Source of the DNA: Fusobacterium sp. CAG:439
GTDB taxonomy: Bacteria > Cyanobacteriota > Vampirovibrionia > Gastranaerophilales > Gastranaerophilaceae
Reading direction: 5' to 3'
Length of the DNA stretch: 39,045 nt
NCBI GenBank assembly: GCA_000438175.1
Contig: FR900407.1
Location: forward strand, 1 to 39,045
Positions 21,408 to 29,861 of the stretch are shown here, piece after piece. The number at the start of each line of letters is the position of its first letter. Position 1 is the stretch's first letter. The notes below the pieces were generated by a model. That model ran no database searches, was not told the origin of the DNA, and saw nothing but the letters and a program-made list of their open reading frames with translations. The translations under genes and the position numbers were made by a program.

Positions 21408-23783
21408 TTAATAAGCAACACGTTCCTTACGTTCAAACTCCCTTTTAATGATGTTCACAACTTCATCTTTATGTTTTTTGAGCATCTTCAAAAATTCTTC
21501 TTTTGATTCAGAACCTGAAATTGTGATTGTCGGGTTATAGGTTACAACAATGGATGCCGGTGCAGATGAGCGTCCTCTCACGTTGGCTTTTAAGCCCCCT
21601 GAAAATACTCCCAAGGTCTTAGTTATCGCATTTTGGAGAGGCAACGGTTTTAATGTTGATGCAATAGTTTCAACAATTTTGACCTTGTGCAAATCTTTAA
21701 GCGGCCCAGTCTTTGCAGGGGAATGAGGCAGGTGGTCTCTTATAACCTGAGCAACCTGAGAAATACAGCCTTTTACTTTAGCAATGCCTGACATAATCCC
21801 TGCGGCAAGCATACTCGTGATTTTACTTCCGAATTCAAAGGCTTTTGTGACAAGTTCAACCAACTTCACGATTATATTAGCAATGGCTTTACCAAATCGA
21901 ACGCCCATTTTTTCAGCGGCTCCGCCTGTATCTTCAACAGGTTTTATTAGTTTTTTGAACCAATCAACAATGGCTTTGATAGGTGCCAGAATAGGTGAGA
22001 GTGCTTTGCCCATTCTCTGGAATAACGGCATTAATGGCTGTAAACCTTCTTTTAATCCCTGCCACATACCTTTAAAGAATTCTGAAATCGGTTTCCAGTA
22101 TTTGTAAATAACAAGAGCGACAACTCCGATTGCAAGAGCAATCCAACCGATAGGAGATGTAAGCAAAGTAACAGAAAATGCTCTGAATGCAATTATCGCA
22201 TTTTTAATCAGGTTTGGAATACTCAAAAAACCTGTTTTGAATGCCTTTAAACCGTTTATAAAATTAGCTGGCATTGCTTTTATTGATGTTACAGTCCAAT
22301 CTTTGAGAGCGGCAGAAGACTTAGAAATATTTGCAGGCAGAGTTTTTATCCCGTTAATTAATCCGTTACGCAAATTTTTATCAAGCTGTGCAATATTTCC
22401 GATAAAACCACCGTTTGTTGCAGAATTCAATCCTAAAAATTGCATAAGTTTTTGAGAGTTTTGTACTAAAACAGGAGTTAAATCTCTGGCATACTTGAGG
22501 AATGTTCCATACATTCCGACAAACTTTCCAATGATGATTGTTGCAGTGCCAAGAACGGTTAAAAGGATTCCTAATCCGATTGTTCCTATAATAGCCCCGA
22601 ATAAACCTTTTTGTAGCAGAGGATTATTATTTATTTTGGTCAGAAGATTGTTTATTAACTCTATCGGCTTATGAAGATGAGGAAATACAAGCTCTTTCAT
22701 ATTAATTTTTAAGAGTTTGAACTGTTCGTTTGTTGTTTCCATCATGTGTTCAAAGTCGGAATCAACAACACCCTCGGCACTTAATGCAGAGGCTTTTATT
22801 CGTTTATATTCATCAAGATTCTGCATCATTGGTTTTATGAAATTTAAAACCTGTTTATCCTGAAAGACTTCCGAAACCTTAAACACATCTCCGCCGGAAA
22901 GTTCTGTCATCATCTCGATTACTTCTAAGATTGGATCACGACCTTGAGCGACCGCATCTAAAAGAACCTGTTTGAGATTAACTCCGAAAACTTCCTCAAA
23001 GTTTTTTACAGCAAGAGGAGAAGTAACTTTTTGAATAAAGTTTTCTAAGTTATTTGCTGCCTCAGATGCCTCGCCGGCACCTTTCATAGCAACTTGCAGA
23101 GCAGCACCTAAAGATGCAACGGCAGGTGTTCCTTTCATTCCAAGCATAGCGGCACCGGCTGTTAAACTTGGAAATGCCGCAGCCATATCCTTTAATTCAA
23201 AACGACCCTCCTTACCGGACATCGCAAGAATATCCATTGACTTTGCCAAGTCATCAATAGGAACTTTTAAGTTATCACTTACGGCAAAAGCAGTTCTTGA
23301 AATATCTGCAATAGCAGCCTGTTCTCCTGTTGCGGTTCTTCCGATTACATTCATATAATCAAGGGCTTTTGTCGGATCAATACCGGATGCCACAAGAACA
23401 TTCAAACCTTCTGCGATTTCAGGCCGCATCTGGTTTGTATATCTTGAAATAGATGCAAGACGTTTATCCATATCCTCTAATTGTTTTGCGGATAACTGCC
23501 CGACATTGCCGAGTTCTCTTAATCTGTGTTCCATTTGGAATGCTTCAGGAATAGCTTCTGTGATTCCCAGTTTATATGCAAGTCCGCCCCCTGCAAGAGT
23601 CAATGCACCCCCGACTTTTGTCATATTCTGACCGAGTTTGTCTAGCATATCTGAGGTGTTTTTGATTTCTCGCTGAAGTTTATCAAACTCATCGTTGGAT
23701 TTATTTACAGCATCACGAATTACCCTCGACATTTTATCAAAGGCAACAAGCGTTAATGATACTTTCAGCATTGTGTCCAACAT
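21408..23783 (-). CDS. T: Tail tape measure protein
   Basis: 791 residues. The N-terminal coiled coil (about 20-60) is followed by a TP901-type core (MRPEIAEGLNVLVASGIDPT; SLGAALQVAMKGAGEASEAA) at about 110-260. Hydrophobic spans near 385-425 and 545-565 precede a C-terminal helical region and a basic end. It sets tail length and is ejected with DNA. The start overlaps the -1 frame extension of the chaperone gene upstream. Confidence 0.92.
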   Translation of the reverse strand: MLDTMLKVSLTLVAFDKMSRVIRDAVNKSNDEFDKLQREIKNTSDMLDKLGQNMTKVGGALTLAGGGLAYKLGITEAIPEAFQMEHRLRELGNVGQLSAKQLEDMDKRLASISRYTNQMRPEIAEGLNVLVASGIDPTKALDYMNVIGRTATGEQAAIADISRTAFAVSDNLKVPIDDLAKSMDILAMSGKEGRFELKDMAAAFPSLTAGAAMLGMKGTPAVASLGAALQVAMKGAGEASEAANNLENFIQKVTSPLAVKNFEEVFGVNLKQVLLDAVAQGRDPILEVIEMMTELSGGDVFKVSEVFQDKQVLNFIKPMMQNLDEYKRIKASALSAEGVVDSDFEHMMETTNEQFKLLKINMKELVFPHLHKPIELINNLLTKINNNPLLQKGLFGAIIGTIGLGILLTVLGTATIIIGKFVGMYGTFLKYARDLTPVLVQNSQKLMQFLGLNSATNGGFIGNIAQLDKNLRNGLINGIKTLPANISKSSAALKDWTVTSIKAMPANFINGLKAFKTGFLSIPNLIKNAIIAFRAFSVTLLTSPIGWIALAIGVVALVIYKYWKPISEFFKGMWQGLKEGLQPLMPLFQRMGKALSPILAPIKAIVDWFKKLIKPVEDTGGAAEKMGVRFGKAIANIIVKLVELVTKAFEFGSKITSMLAAGIMSGIAKVKGCISQVAQVIRDHLPHSPAKTGPLKDLHKVKIVETIASTLKPLPLQNAITKTLGVFSGGLKANVRGRSSAPASIVVTYNPTITISGSESKEEFLKMLKKHKDEVVNIIKREFERKERVAY

Positions 23784-23969
23784 TCGTTCAGGCTTTCATT
23801 ATGGTTATTTGTGTATTTAATGGCTTGATTGCACCAGTAGGCTAAAGTCGGGATTGGCATTTCGGATATTTCCGAATACTGCCATCCCGTTATCTTGCAT
23901 AAATGGATTATGCTTTGGGAGTCGGGGAGGTAAGAGCAGATGTCAGAGCGGTTACTATCTCCGTTTTTT
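23765..23969 (-). CDS. -1 frame extension of tail assembly chaperone (gpE'-like)
   Basis: After the chaperone stop (23908) an open -1 frame continues to 23765 and ends inside the tape-measure start. It encodes KITGWQYSEISEMPIPTLAY followed by WCNQAIKYTNN, which looks like the GpE/E' type second product. It has no start codon of its own. The -1 frame is already open through an A6 run (minus strand, 23964-23969), a possible slip site. Programmed frameshifting at this place is the rule in P2-like and lambda-like tails. Confidence 0.6.
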
Positions 23970-24237
23970 CTTCCGTTTTCTCCGGAATCTCTTTCGCTTT
24001 CCCCACTGCTAACTTTCCCGAAATTTCACCTTGAAGAGATAACACGTCTTCTAAGTCCATTTCAAGAATGTCTTCATAGACAAGTTTTTGTCCGTCAATT
24101 TCAACAAGTTCGGCTATAAGTGCGTAGGGGATTTCATCTGAAGTCTTTGCTTTAATTTGAGCCTGCAATAAATCCTTGCCTTTGCCCTTTTCAATAATTG
24201 CGATTTTTCCTGATGGTAATGTTAATTCTTTTGGCAT
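23908..24237 (-). CDS. Tail assembly chaperone (first product)
   Basis: 109 residues. The start LTLPSGKIAIIEKGKGKDLL and the middle YALIAELVEIDGQKLVYEDI fit the Mu gp41/P2 gpE-like tail assembly family (ELxxxDG...ED...L..D). It lies directly upstream of the tape measure, where chaperones always sit. A -1 frame extension follows. RBS AAAGGA. Confidence 0.85.
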   Translation of the reverse strand: MPKELTLPSGKIAIIEKGKGKDLLQAQIKAKTSDEIPYALIAELVEIDGQKLVYEDILEMDLEDVLSLQGEISGKLAVGKAKEIPEKTEEKTEIVTALTSALTSPTPKA

Positions 24238-24256
24238 AGTGTTTTCCTTTCTTTAG

Positions 24257-24285
24257 TTGACAGAAATGACGAAATAGATTAATAT
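24257..24285 (+). promoter_or_regulatory. Strong sigma70-type promoter for the gene at 24310
   Basis: A consensus -35 TTGACA (24257-24262) is followed after exactly 17 nt by TAATAT (24280-24285). The start codon is 25 nt downstream, with GGAGG between. It is the best canonical promoter in the window and points against the surrounding operon. Confidence 0.85.
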
Positions 24286-24309
24286 GAATTCAAATTCGTT
24301 GGAGGTAAG

Positions 24310-24558
24310 ATGTCTCTCATAACATTTAATAATTTTGTGGAGCAGATATTTGCTGATAACCCTGATTGTTTTTCGAAAAGTACAAAACGAATGATGAAAA
24401 GGGTTAAAAATAAACTTATTGCAGAAGATCCTAAAGTCGTTAAATATTTATCCTTTAGTAATGATTTAAAATCTTGTTTTTCAAAAGAAATAATTAAATC
24501 ATTTATTCGCTTTGGTAGAAAACCAAAATTTACTCGCCTATCAAATATAGGGTTATAA
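24310..24558 (+). CDS. Moron: small basic protein antisense in the leftward block
   Basis: 82 residues, basic and helical, with SKSTKRMMKRVKNKL in the middle. GGAGG lies 8 nt before the ATG and a near-consensus promoter lies upstream. It separates terminase from the tail chaperone and is read in the opposite direction. Own promoter, small size and location define it as a moron likely expressed in the lysogen. The product is unknown. Confidence 0.72.
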   Translation: MSLITFNNFVEQIFADNPDCFSKSTKRMMKRVKNKLIAEDPKVVKYLSFSNDLKSCFSKEIIKSFIRFGRKPKFTRLSNIGL

Positions 24559-24668
24559 ATATTTTCTGACCCCGTTCAAAAAGTGTTCAAAAACGTCTGT
24601 ATTAAATTTTTGGGTTCGGGGTGGTATAAATTATCGTCTGAGTAAATTTAAACGGCTTAAAATCGATT
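24559..24668 (+). other. Gap after moron with long-armed inverted repeat
   Basis: ACCCCG (near 24569) and CGGGGT (near 24617) are complementary across about 45 nt rich in A/T. This may be part of a terminator for the rightward gene, but no compact stem with T-tract is present. No gene seen. Confidence 0.3.
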
Positions 24669-26021
24669 CTAGAAATTTTGAGTCATTTTCAATGTTTCAT
24701 ATCTTCTCCTTGTTTCGATTTCTACAGGCGAATACGGTACATAGCAGGCGATTAGAGCCAGTGCCAACGCCCAGAACCTGTCAGCGTGTCCGTTGACTTC
24801 TGCGGTATCTGCATCAAAGCGGATATTTCCTGCTTTTGTTGCAACTCTTCTTATTGAGTGTAAATCTTCACGAATATCGTGATCTGTGGGAATAAACACC
24901 GACTTATCTTCAAAATTGGTTCTTAAATTAAATGCCATCTCCTCTTTTGATTTATTCGTGAACATTACAGCCTCAACTCTGTATTTCCCGAAATCTCTTT
25001 GAGCCGTTTCTGCTAACTGCATTCCGATACCGGTTGAGTCAATACAGCATCTGCGTAATTTCGGGTGTTTCAGAATTTCTGAAATAATTTCGTACTGGAT
25101 ATGGAATGGTGTTTTTTCTAAGACTTTAACTTTTCTTGTGTATTTTGCATTTTCAAATCGTTCCAAGCACCAGATAACGGTTAAATCTTTTCTTCTGCCG
25201 ATATCTATTCCGACATACAAATCGCCTTTTATCTCATCAAGCGATTTTAAAACATCCGGCATCTCACAAGTCGAAATCAAATCGTAGGGAAGAAAGGCAC
25301 ACGCTTCGTCAATCGCAACACAGCAATATTCTTGTAACCACGTGTAATCGTCAAAGCAGTTTTTTCGTTCTTCATTCAGCCACTCCTCACGTTCTGCTTG
25401 AGTTGTCGGTCTGCCGTAGATTTTATCAATCAAGCCTTCATCTACTGCAAGCTGAATCGGGGTTTTGTGATGCGACCAGTTTAATTTTCCTTTTTCAACT
25501 TGATCCAAGAATCTGTAATAAAGACAGCTTTGACCGTTATGTGTTGAAAGAATCCTTAAAGGATATCCCCACGTAATACAAGGTCGTGCCGCTTTCCAAA
25601 GTTCAGCAGGGTTGTTGTGAAATGCAAATTCATCAAGTACAACTTTTCCGCCTTTGGAACGAAAACCTTTAGGGTTTGAGGATAATGCGTGAATTTTTGT
25701 GCCGTTTGAAAAAGCAATAACGTAGGCTTTGACATCTTTTTCTTTATCCAAGACCTGTTCGCCCAAGTCTTTTGCGGCAACATTAAATAAATTCGCCCAT
25801 ATTTTGCAATAGTCAATGTACTCACGAGCGGCGGATTCATCGGCTGATGAAAACCACACCGCAGGAACAGTGCGTTTGACACAATCTCTTACGTCCTCAT
25901 AGCTTTGAACGTAGGTTGCACCAATTCTTCGGGATTTCTCCCATATTTTTACTTTTGAATTATCGTTCAACCATCTTAATTGATATGGCAGAAAAAACGG
26001 GGTTTTATTCTTGGTCAGCAT
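24669..26021 (-). CDS. Terminase large subunit (Mu gp28 type)
   Basis: 450 residues. WEKSRRIGATYVQSYEDVRD is the ATPase Walker A-like region of large terminases; GGKVVLDEFAFHNNPAELWK carries Walker B (VVLDE). The nuclease part starts near YVGIDIGRRKDLTVIWCLE (first Asp pair) and continues with CCIDSTGIGMQLAE. It packages DNA from integrated copies into heads. It overlaps the small subunit gene by 17 nt. Confidence 0.92.
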   Translation of the reverse strand: MLTKNKTPFFLPYQLRWLNDNSKVKIWEKSRRIGATYVQSYEDVRDCVKRTVPAVWFSSADESAAREYIDYCKIWANLFNVAAKDLGEQVLDKEKDVKAYVIAFSNGTKIHALSSNPKGFRSKGGKVVLDEFAFHNNPAELWKAARPCITWGYPLRILSTHNGQSCLYYRFLDQVEKGKLNWSHHKTPIQLAVDEGLIDKIYGRPTTQAEREEWLNEERKNCFDDYTWLQEYCCVAIDEACAFLPYDLISTCEMPDVLKSLDEIKGDLYVGIDIGRRKDLTVIWCLERFENAKYTRKVKVLEKTPFHIQYEIISEILKHPKLRRCCIDSTGIGMQLAETAQRDFGKYRVEAVMFTNKSKEEMAFNLRTNFEDKSVFIPTDHDIREDLHSIRRVATKAGNIRFDADTAEVNGHADRFWALALALIACYVPYSPVEIETRRRYETLKMTQNF

Positions 26022-26439
26022 CTGGTTGTTTTATTCCGAGAATTTCTTCTTCAATTTGAGAAATAAGTTCAGGGGTTAAGCCTTTGGGGGTTTCTTTTTC
26101 TTTTTTCTTTATAGTGTCCTCATACTTTTTGGAGGTTGTGAATAACGGGATAAATCTGCACAAAGCATTCATTCTTGCCGGATCTACTTTTTCTCCGGCA
26201 TCCATTTCTTCTGAAATTTCATGCATAATTTTTCTGGCAAATTCGTATAATTCTTCATGAAATGACATTTTGGATTTTAAAAATGCCGCACGCTTTTTAT
26301 CCCATTCATACTGGGCTCTCCAAGTATTTACTGTTTTTCGGTTTAGATTAAGTTGGCGTGCTATAACAGCGGCAGGTAAATACTCATATATAAAAAGCCG
26401 TTCTGCTTCGGATAATAAACTTTGTTTTTTACTGTTCAA
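26005..26439 (-). CDS. Terminase small subunit (Mu gp27 / DUF3486-like position)
   Basis: 144 residues. An HTH (AAVIARQLNLNRKTVNTWRA) then QYEWDKKRAAF and a helical middle with FHEELYEFARKIMHEIS are typical for small terminases that bind packaging DNA. Overlaps the large subunit start and the upstream gene by a few bases. Confidence 0.85.
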   Translation of the reverse strand: MNSKKQSLLSEAERLFIYEYLPAAVIARQLNLNRKTVNTWRAQYEWDKKRAAFLKSKMSFHEELYEFARKIMHEISEEMDAGEKVDPARMNALCRFIPLFTTSKKYEDTIKKKEKETPKGLTPELISQIEEEILGIKQPDADQE

Positions 26440-26674
26440 ATTCAGACTCCAATCTTTTTATTTTTTCAGACAGAGTCCGCATTTCTTCTGACACTTCTTT
26501 TAATCTTTGTACTGTAACAAGGACTTTGTCCATATCAAGATTTTTAATATCTTCGTATGGATTTAAAAGTGCCCGAATTAAAATAACAAGTCCTGAAGCT
26601 TCCGTATCTAAAGTACGGAAGTTTTTTTTGCTTTCGGCAAGCATTCCTTTTAATTGCAATCTTTCAGGATTCAT
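26429..26674 (-). CDS. Small coiled-coil protein upstream of terminase
   Basis: 81 residues from the ATG at 26674, which has AAGGAGG upstream and overlaps the previous stop as ATGA. Mostly one long coiled coil (about 38-80). Mu-like phages often carry a DUF2730/gp25-type gene at this place; the match is by position and character only. Confidence 0.65.
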   Translation of the reverse strand: MNPERLQLKGMLAESKKNFRTLDTEASGLVILIRALLNPYEDIKNLDMDKVLVTVQRLKEVSEEMRTLSEKIKRLESEFEQ

Positions 26675-26916
26675 GAAACCTCCTTCTTTAAAATCGGACA
26701 CCAAAGATTGTTGTCGATTTTACTTTCAATTCTTGAAAGAAGTGCTGCGTGGTATTGATTCGTTTCCAACAGGTCTTTTAAGATTTCGAAGTTGTCCTGA
26801 ATAATTGTTTCAAATGCTTTCACCTGCGATTGGTGATAAATGTACCAGATGGCAAACACCAGTGCAGGAAAACCAATGTTTTCTATTAACGGGGAAATTT
26901 GAGTAATAAAATCCAT
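26671..26916 (-). CDS. Small N-terminally anchored membrane protein (BhlA/holin-like)
   Basis: 81 residues with a hydrophobic segment (about 11-28, IENIGFPALVFAIWYIYHQS) and a charged coiled C-terminal part. This is the topology of BhlA/UviB-type holin-like proteins. It is the first gene of the leftward late block, far from the endolysin (12669). RBS GGAGTATT region. Holin function is plausible, not shown. Confidence 0.6.
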   Translation of the reverse strand: MDFITQISPLIENIGFPALVFAIWYIYHQSQVKAFETIIQDNFEILKDLLETNQYHAALLSRIESKIDNNLWCPILKKEVS

Positions 26917-26952
26917 AATACTCCTCTATTTATTAACAGGATGAAACGAAAG

Positions 26953-26974
26953 AAAAGGACTGGTGTCCTTTTTT
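26953..26974. promoter_or_regulatory. Hairpin in leader of leftward late transcript
   Basis: AAAAGGAC (26953-26960) pairs with GTCCTTTT (26965-26972), followed on the plus strand by TT. On the minus strand it begins 18 nt after the -10 of the leftward promoter, so it would form at the very start of that mRNA. AAAAGGACACC is shared with the rightward leader (27132-27142). It may be an attenuator, an mRNA 5' stabiliser or a protein site. Confidence 0.6.
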
Positions 26975-26990
26975 AATTCATATATATTGC

Positions 26991-27020
26991 AGTCTAAACT
27001 TTATCCATCAACGATTTCAA
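26991..27020 (-). promoter_or_regulatory. Leftward late promoter
   Basis: On the minus strand TTGAAA (27020-27015) is separated by 18 nt from TAGACT (26996-26991). Spacing and neighbouring bases (GTTTAGACT, AATATA) match the rightward promoter 90 bp away. It drives the terminase-tail block. The -10 is imperfect, consistent with activator dependence. Confidence 0.6.
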
Positions 27021-27083
27021 GGCAATAATTGCATTGAACTTTTTATTGAACTTCTGCATGTAAAAATCGCTGTCAAAACACCT

Positions 27084-27113
27084 TTGAAACCGCATAACGA
27101 CAACGTTTATACT
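27084..27113 (+). promoter_or_regulatory. Rightward late promoter
   Basis: TTGAAA (27084-27089), 18 nt, TATACT (27108-27113), followed by CCGAATATA. It faces the head operon. A hairpin starts 18 nt after the -10, exactly as on the other strand, so the two promoters form an inverted matched pair. Confidence 0.65.
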
Positions 27114-27131
27114 CCGAATATACAGATTTTT

Positions 27132-27147
27132 AAAAGGACACCTTTTT
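27132..27147 (+). promoter_or_regulatory. Hairpin in leader of rightward late transcript
   Basis: AAAAGG (27132-27137) and CCTTTT (27141-27146) flank ACA and are followed by T. It resembles a minimal intrinsic terminator a few bases after the expected transcription start, which suggests attenuation or a binding site for the late activator. Confidence 0.55.
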
Positions 27148-27233
27148 AGGTCAAAAAAGTTTAATTTGGAGATAAAAGCCCCAACTAAAAAATGGGGAAA
27201 TCCTACAAAGATTTACAAAGAAGGTTAGAAAAA

Positions 27234-28214
27234 ATGAAATTTTACGAAGTTTTTAAAGCCGGAACTTACCCCCAAGGAAAGTTTACAAAAAAAGAAATCG
27301 CACAGATTGCAAAAAACTATGATCCGCAATTTTGCGAAGCCCCGATTACAATCGATCATCAGCAATCAGGCCCTGCTTACGGTTGGGTTGATACTGTAAA
27401 AGCCGATGGCGATAAACTCAAAGTGAGTTTTAAAGAAGTGCCGGAAGAGTTTGAAAAAGACGTTAATGACGGCAAATACAAAAAAGTTTCTGTTGAATTA
27501 TACAGAAATCTTGAAGGCAAAGGTGCATACCTTAAAGCCGTTTCATTCCTCGGAGCTGCAATTCCGCAGGTTAAAGGTTTAGAACCTATCAAATTTATGG
27601 AATCAGAAGCTGATACTTTTGAATTCAATGCTGAAGATGAGCCGGAACAATTTTCCGAACAGGAAATTGAAGATTTGAAAAATCAGGTTGCAGAGCTTGA
27701 AAATCAGCTTGCAACATTCAAGGAATCAAACAAAAAACTTGAAACAATCAAATCCTTAAAAGAAAAAATTTCTGCCTTATCCGATGAAGTTGCAACTTTT
27801 AAAGAAAAAGCTCAGGGTAAGGAAGAAATCGAAAAAGAATTGAATGACATTAAAACTTCTTTGAAGAAAAAAGAATTTGAAGAATTCATCGACAAACAAA
27901 TTGAAAAAGGAACGTTAGTCCCTGCAAACAAAAATATTGTCTTATCCGTTCTTCAGGAGTTAGATAATGTCAAAAAATTCGGCGAGGATTCAACAGTCGT
28001 TCTCGACTTCAAATCTTTTATTGAGTCCTTGCCGAATCAAATAAAATACGGTGAGTTTGCCACTAAAGAAAAGCAAACCGACCAAACAAATGAAGATGTG
28101 GAAAAATTTGCAAACGCAGATGAGGAAAGCCTTGAGGTGTTCAAAGAGGCTAAGGCTCTTGCAACAAAAGAAAACATTTCATTTAAAGATGCACTGCTCA
28201 AATTAAATAAGTAA
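27234..28214 (+). CDS. I: Head protease / scaffold (Mu gpI family)
   Basis: 326 residues from the ATG at 27234 (AAGG nine nt upstream); an ATG at 27192 lacks an RBS. The N-terminal 130 residues (FYEVFKAGTYPQGKFTKKEI; APITIDHQQSGPAYGWVD; KKVSVELYRNLEGKGAYLKA) match the Mu I protease. Residues about 140-250 are a long coiled coil, the scaffold part also found in Mu as product Z. It shapes the prohead and is then degraded. First gene of the head operon. Confidence 0.9.
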   Translation: MKFYEVFKAGTYPQGKFTKKEIAQIAKNYDPQFCEAPITIDHQQSGPAYGWVDTVKADGDKLKVSFKEVPEEFEKDVNDGKYKKVSVELYRNLEGKGAYLKAVSFLGAAIPQVKGLEPIKFMESEADTFEFNAEDEPEQFSEQEIEDLKNQVAELENQLATFKESNKKLETIKSLKEKISALSDEVATFKEKAQGKEEIEKELNDIKTSLKKKEFEEFIDKQIEKGTLVPANKNIVLSVLQELDNVKKFGEDSTVVLDFKSFIESLPNQIKYGEFATKEKQTDQTNEDVEKFANADEESLEVFKEAKALATKENISFKDALLKLNK

Positions 28215-28246
28215 TACCCCGAAACATTGATATAAAAGGAGTTTAA

Positions 28247-29218
28247 ATGGGAAGACTTGAAGAATTACGCATAAATGCGTATCTCTCAGAGGTCGCTCGT
28301 GGTTACAGTAATAATGCCTTTGTGGCTCAGCATCTGTTCCCTGAAATTACTTCTGAGAAAGAAAAAATTGACATTTTTGAATTCAACAAGGAAGCGTTCA
28401 ATCTTTACGATACCGAACGTGCAATAAGGGCGAATTCAAATGTTATCTCGCCGCAAGGTTTCAAAAAACATACAACTACCCTCGCTGAACACGATTTGTC
28501 ATACCCGATTGATTATCGTGAAGAACAGGAAGCGGAAAAAGTTAAATTACAACTTCACGCAACTAATGTTGTAACGGAAGGTTTGAAGCTGAAACTTGAA
28601 AAACAGTGTGCTGATTTGGCTCAAGATGCTAATAAATATCCTACCGGCAACAAAATTTTATTGTCCGGCACATCTTGTTTTACCGATGAGAATTCTGATC
28701 CGCAGGGTGTAATCGATGATGCCAAAGATGCGGTTTCCTCTAAAATTGCTCAAGACCCGAACACTATGATTATAGGGCAAGCAGCTTGGAAAACCCTCAA
28801 AAAACACCCTCAGCTTAAAGGTTTGATTTCCGACAATCTCAATAAATTAGTAACAATTAATTTATTAAAAGAAATTTTCGAGATTGAAAATATTTTCATC
28901 GGAAAATCAATCTTTGCGGATAAAGACGGAAATTTTGTCAGAATCTGGCAGGATAATATTGTGCTTGCATATGTTCCAAATCTTGGCAATTCAAGAACGG
29001 AATACGATCCGTCTTACGGTTACACTGTCCGCAAAAAAGATGCCCTGCAAATTGATGAATATCAAAAAGAGGGCAACAAAGTTAAGTATATCAGGGCTAC
29101 CGACATTTACACACCGTTTTTAGTCGGTGCTGAAGCCGGGTACTTAATTTCAAAAGTAAACGGTGAAACCAAAAAAGAAGATGATAGCGAACAAGGAGGT
29201 ACTGATGGCACTGTATAA
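28247..29218 (+). CDS. Major capsid protein
   Basis: 323 residues following the scaffold by 32 nt with AAAGGAG. NNAFVAQHLFPEITSEKEKI, NVISPQGFKKHTTTLAEHDL and a C-terminal ATDIYTPFLVGAEAGYLIS are the shape of HK97-fold capsid proteins in Mu-like phages with a DUF2190 partner. The last 20 residues are polar and overlap the next gene by 14 nt. Exact capsid family not assigned. Confidence 0.85.
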   Translation: MGRLEELRINAYLSEVARGYSNNAFVAQHLFPEITSEKEKIDIFEFNKEAFNLYDTERAIRANSNVISPQGFKKHTTTLAEHDLSYPIDYREEQEAEKVKLQLHATNVVTEGLKLKLEKQCADLAQDANKYPTGNKILLSGTSCFTDENSDPQGVIDDAKDAVSSKIAQDPNTMIIGQAAWKTLKKHPQLKGLISDNLNKLVTINLLKEIFEIENIFIGKSIFADKDGNFVRIWQDNIVLAYVPNLGNSRTEYDPSYGYTVRKKDALQIDEYQKEGNKVKYIRATDIYTPFLVGAEAGYLISKVNGETKKEDDSEQGGTDGTV

Positions 29219-29531
29219 AGTTAAACATACCTCAATCATGCACAATAAAACTGTGTATAAAGAAGGTTCAACCATTGAACTTGATGACACTCAAGCAAAA
29301 CGGCTTGAAGATTTTGTGGAACTTCTGCCGAATCAGTCAGCCCCTGCAAAATCTAAAGCACAAACTCAGACTTCTAAAACCGCATCAACAGGGAACAAGA
29401 AGTCTGAAAATAAAACCTCTGCTAAAAATCAGACAAAAGCAGAAACAAAAACCGAAACTGAATCTCAAACCGTAACTGCGGAAGAAGAATCAAAAGCTGA
29501 TGAAAAAGGAGGTTCTGATGACAACAAATAA
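29205..29531 (+). CDS. Small head-region protein with low-complexity tail
   Basis: 108 residues from the ATG at 29205 behind AAGGAGG. About 50 N-terminal residues fold as small beta domain (LYKVKHTSIMHNKTVYKEGS); the rest is a K/T/E/S/A-rich tail. It sits between capsid and decoration protein and overlaps both, a spot used by head-associated proteins. Function unknown. Confidence 0.65.
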   Translation: MALYKVKHTSIMHNKTVYKEGSTIELDDTQAKRLEDFVELLPNQSAPAKSKAQTQTSKTASTGNKKSENKTSAKNQTKAETKTETESQTVTAEEESKADEKGGSDDNK

Positions 29532-29859
29532 AACTTACAAACCTCTTTTAATTGATTCAACTCTTGCTGCTGCGGATTTGGAACAGCACAGATTTATCGG
29601 ATTTGACGGCAATTATTGTGCCGCAGGTGCTAAAGCTCTCGGTGTCTCAGATGTTTCAACCGCTAAAGGTGAATATGCACCCGTTGCGGTTTTAGGAATT
29701 CTGCTTATTGAAGCAGCAGGCACAATCGCAGTCGGAGATGCTGTTGCATCTGATGCAGAAGGTAAAGCGGTTAAAGTTGCAGACTCTGCCATTACAAACG
29801 GCTATGCTCTTGATGCCGGAACAGCAGGTCAGGAAATAAGAATTATACGAGGAATTTAA
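29518..29859 (+). CDS. Head decoration protein (DUF2190)
   Basis: 113 residues from the ATG at 29518 with AAGGAGG. FIGFDGNYCAAGAKALGVSD and the Gly/Ala/Val repeats AAGTIAVGDAVASDAEGKAV are typical for DUF2190 capsid decoration proteins. It probably stabilises the capsid surface. Confidence 0.88.
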   Translation: MTTNKTYKPLLIDSTLAAADLEQHRFIGFDGNYCAAGAKALGVSDVSTAKGEYAPVAVLGILLIEAAGTIAVGDAVASDAEGKAVKVADSAITNGYALDAGTAGQEIRIIRGI

Positions 29860-29861
29860 CC

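Noticed and set aside
26953..26974. Simple terminator for a rightward transcript
   Set aside because: No rightward gene ends upstream; the location in the leader of the leftward transcript and the match with 27132-27142 fit a regulatory role better.
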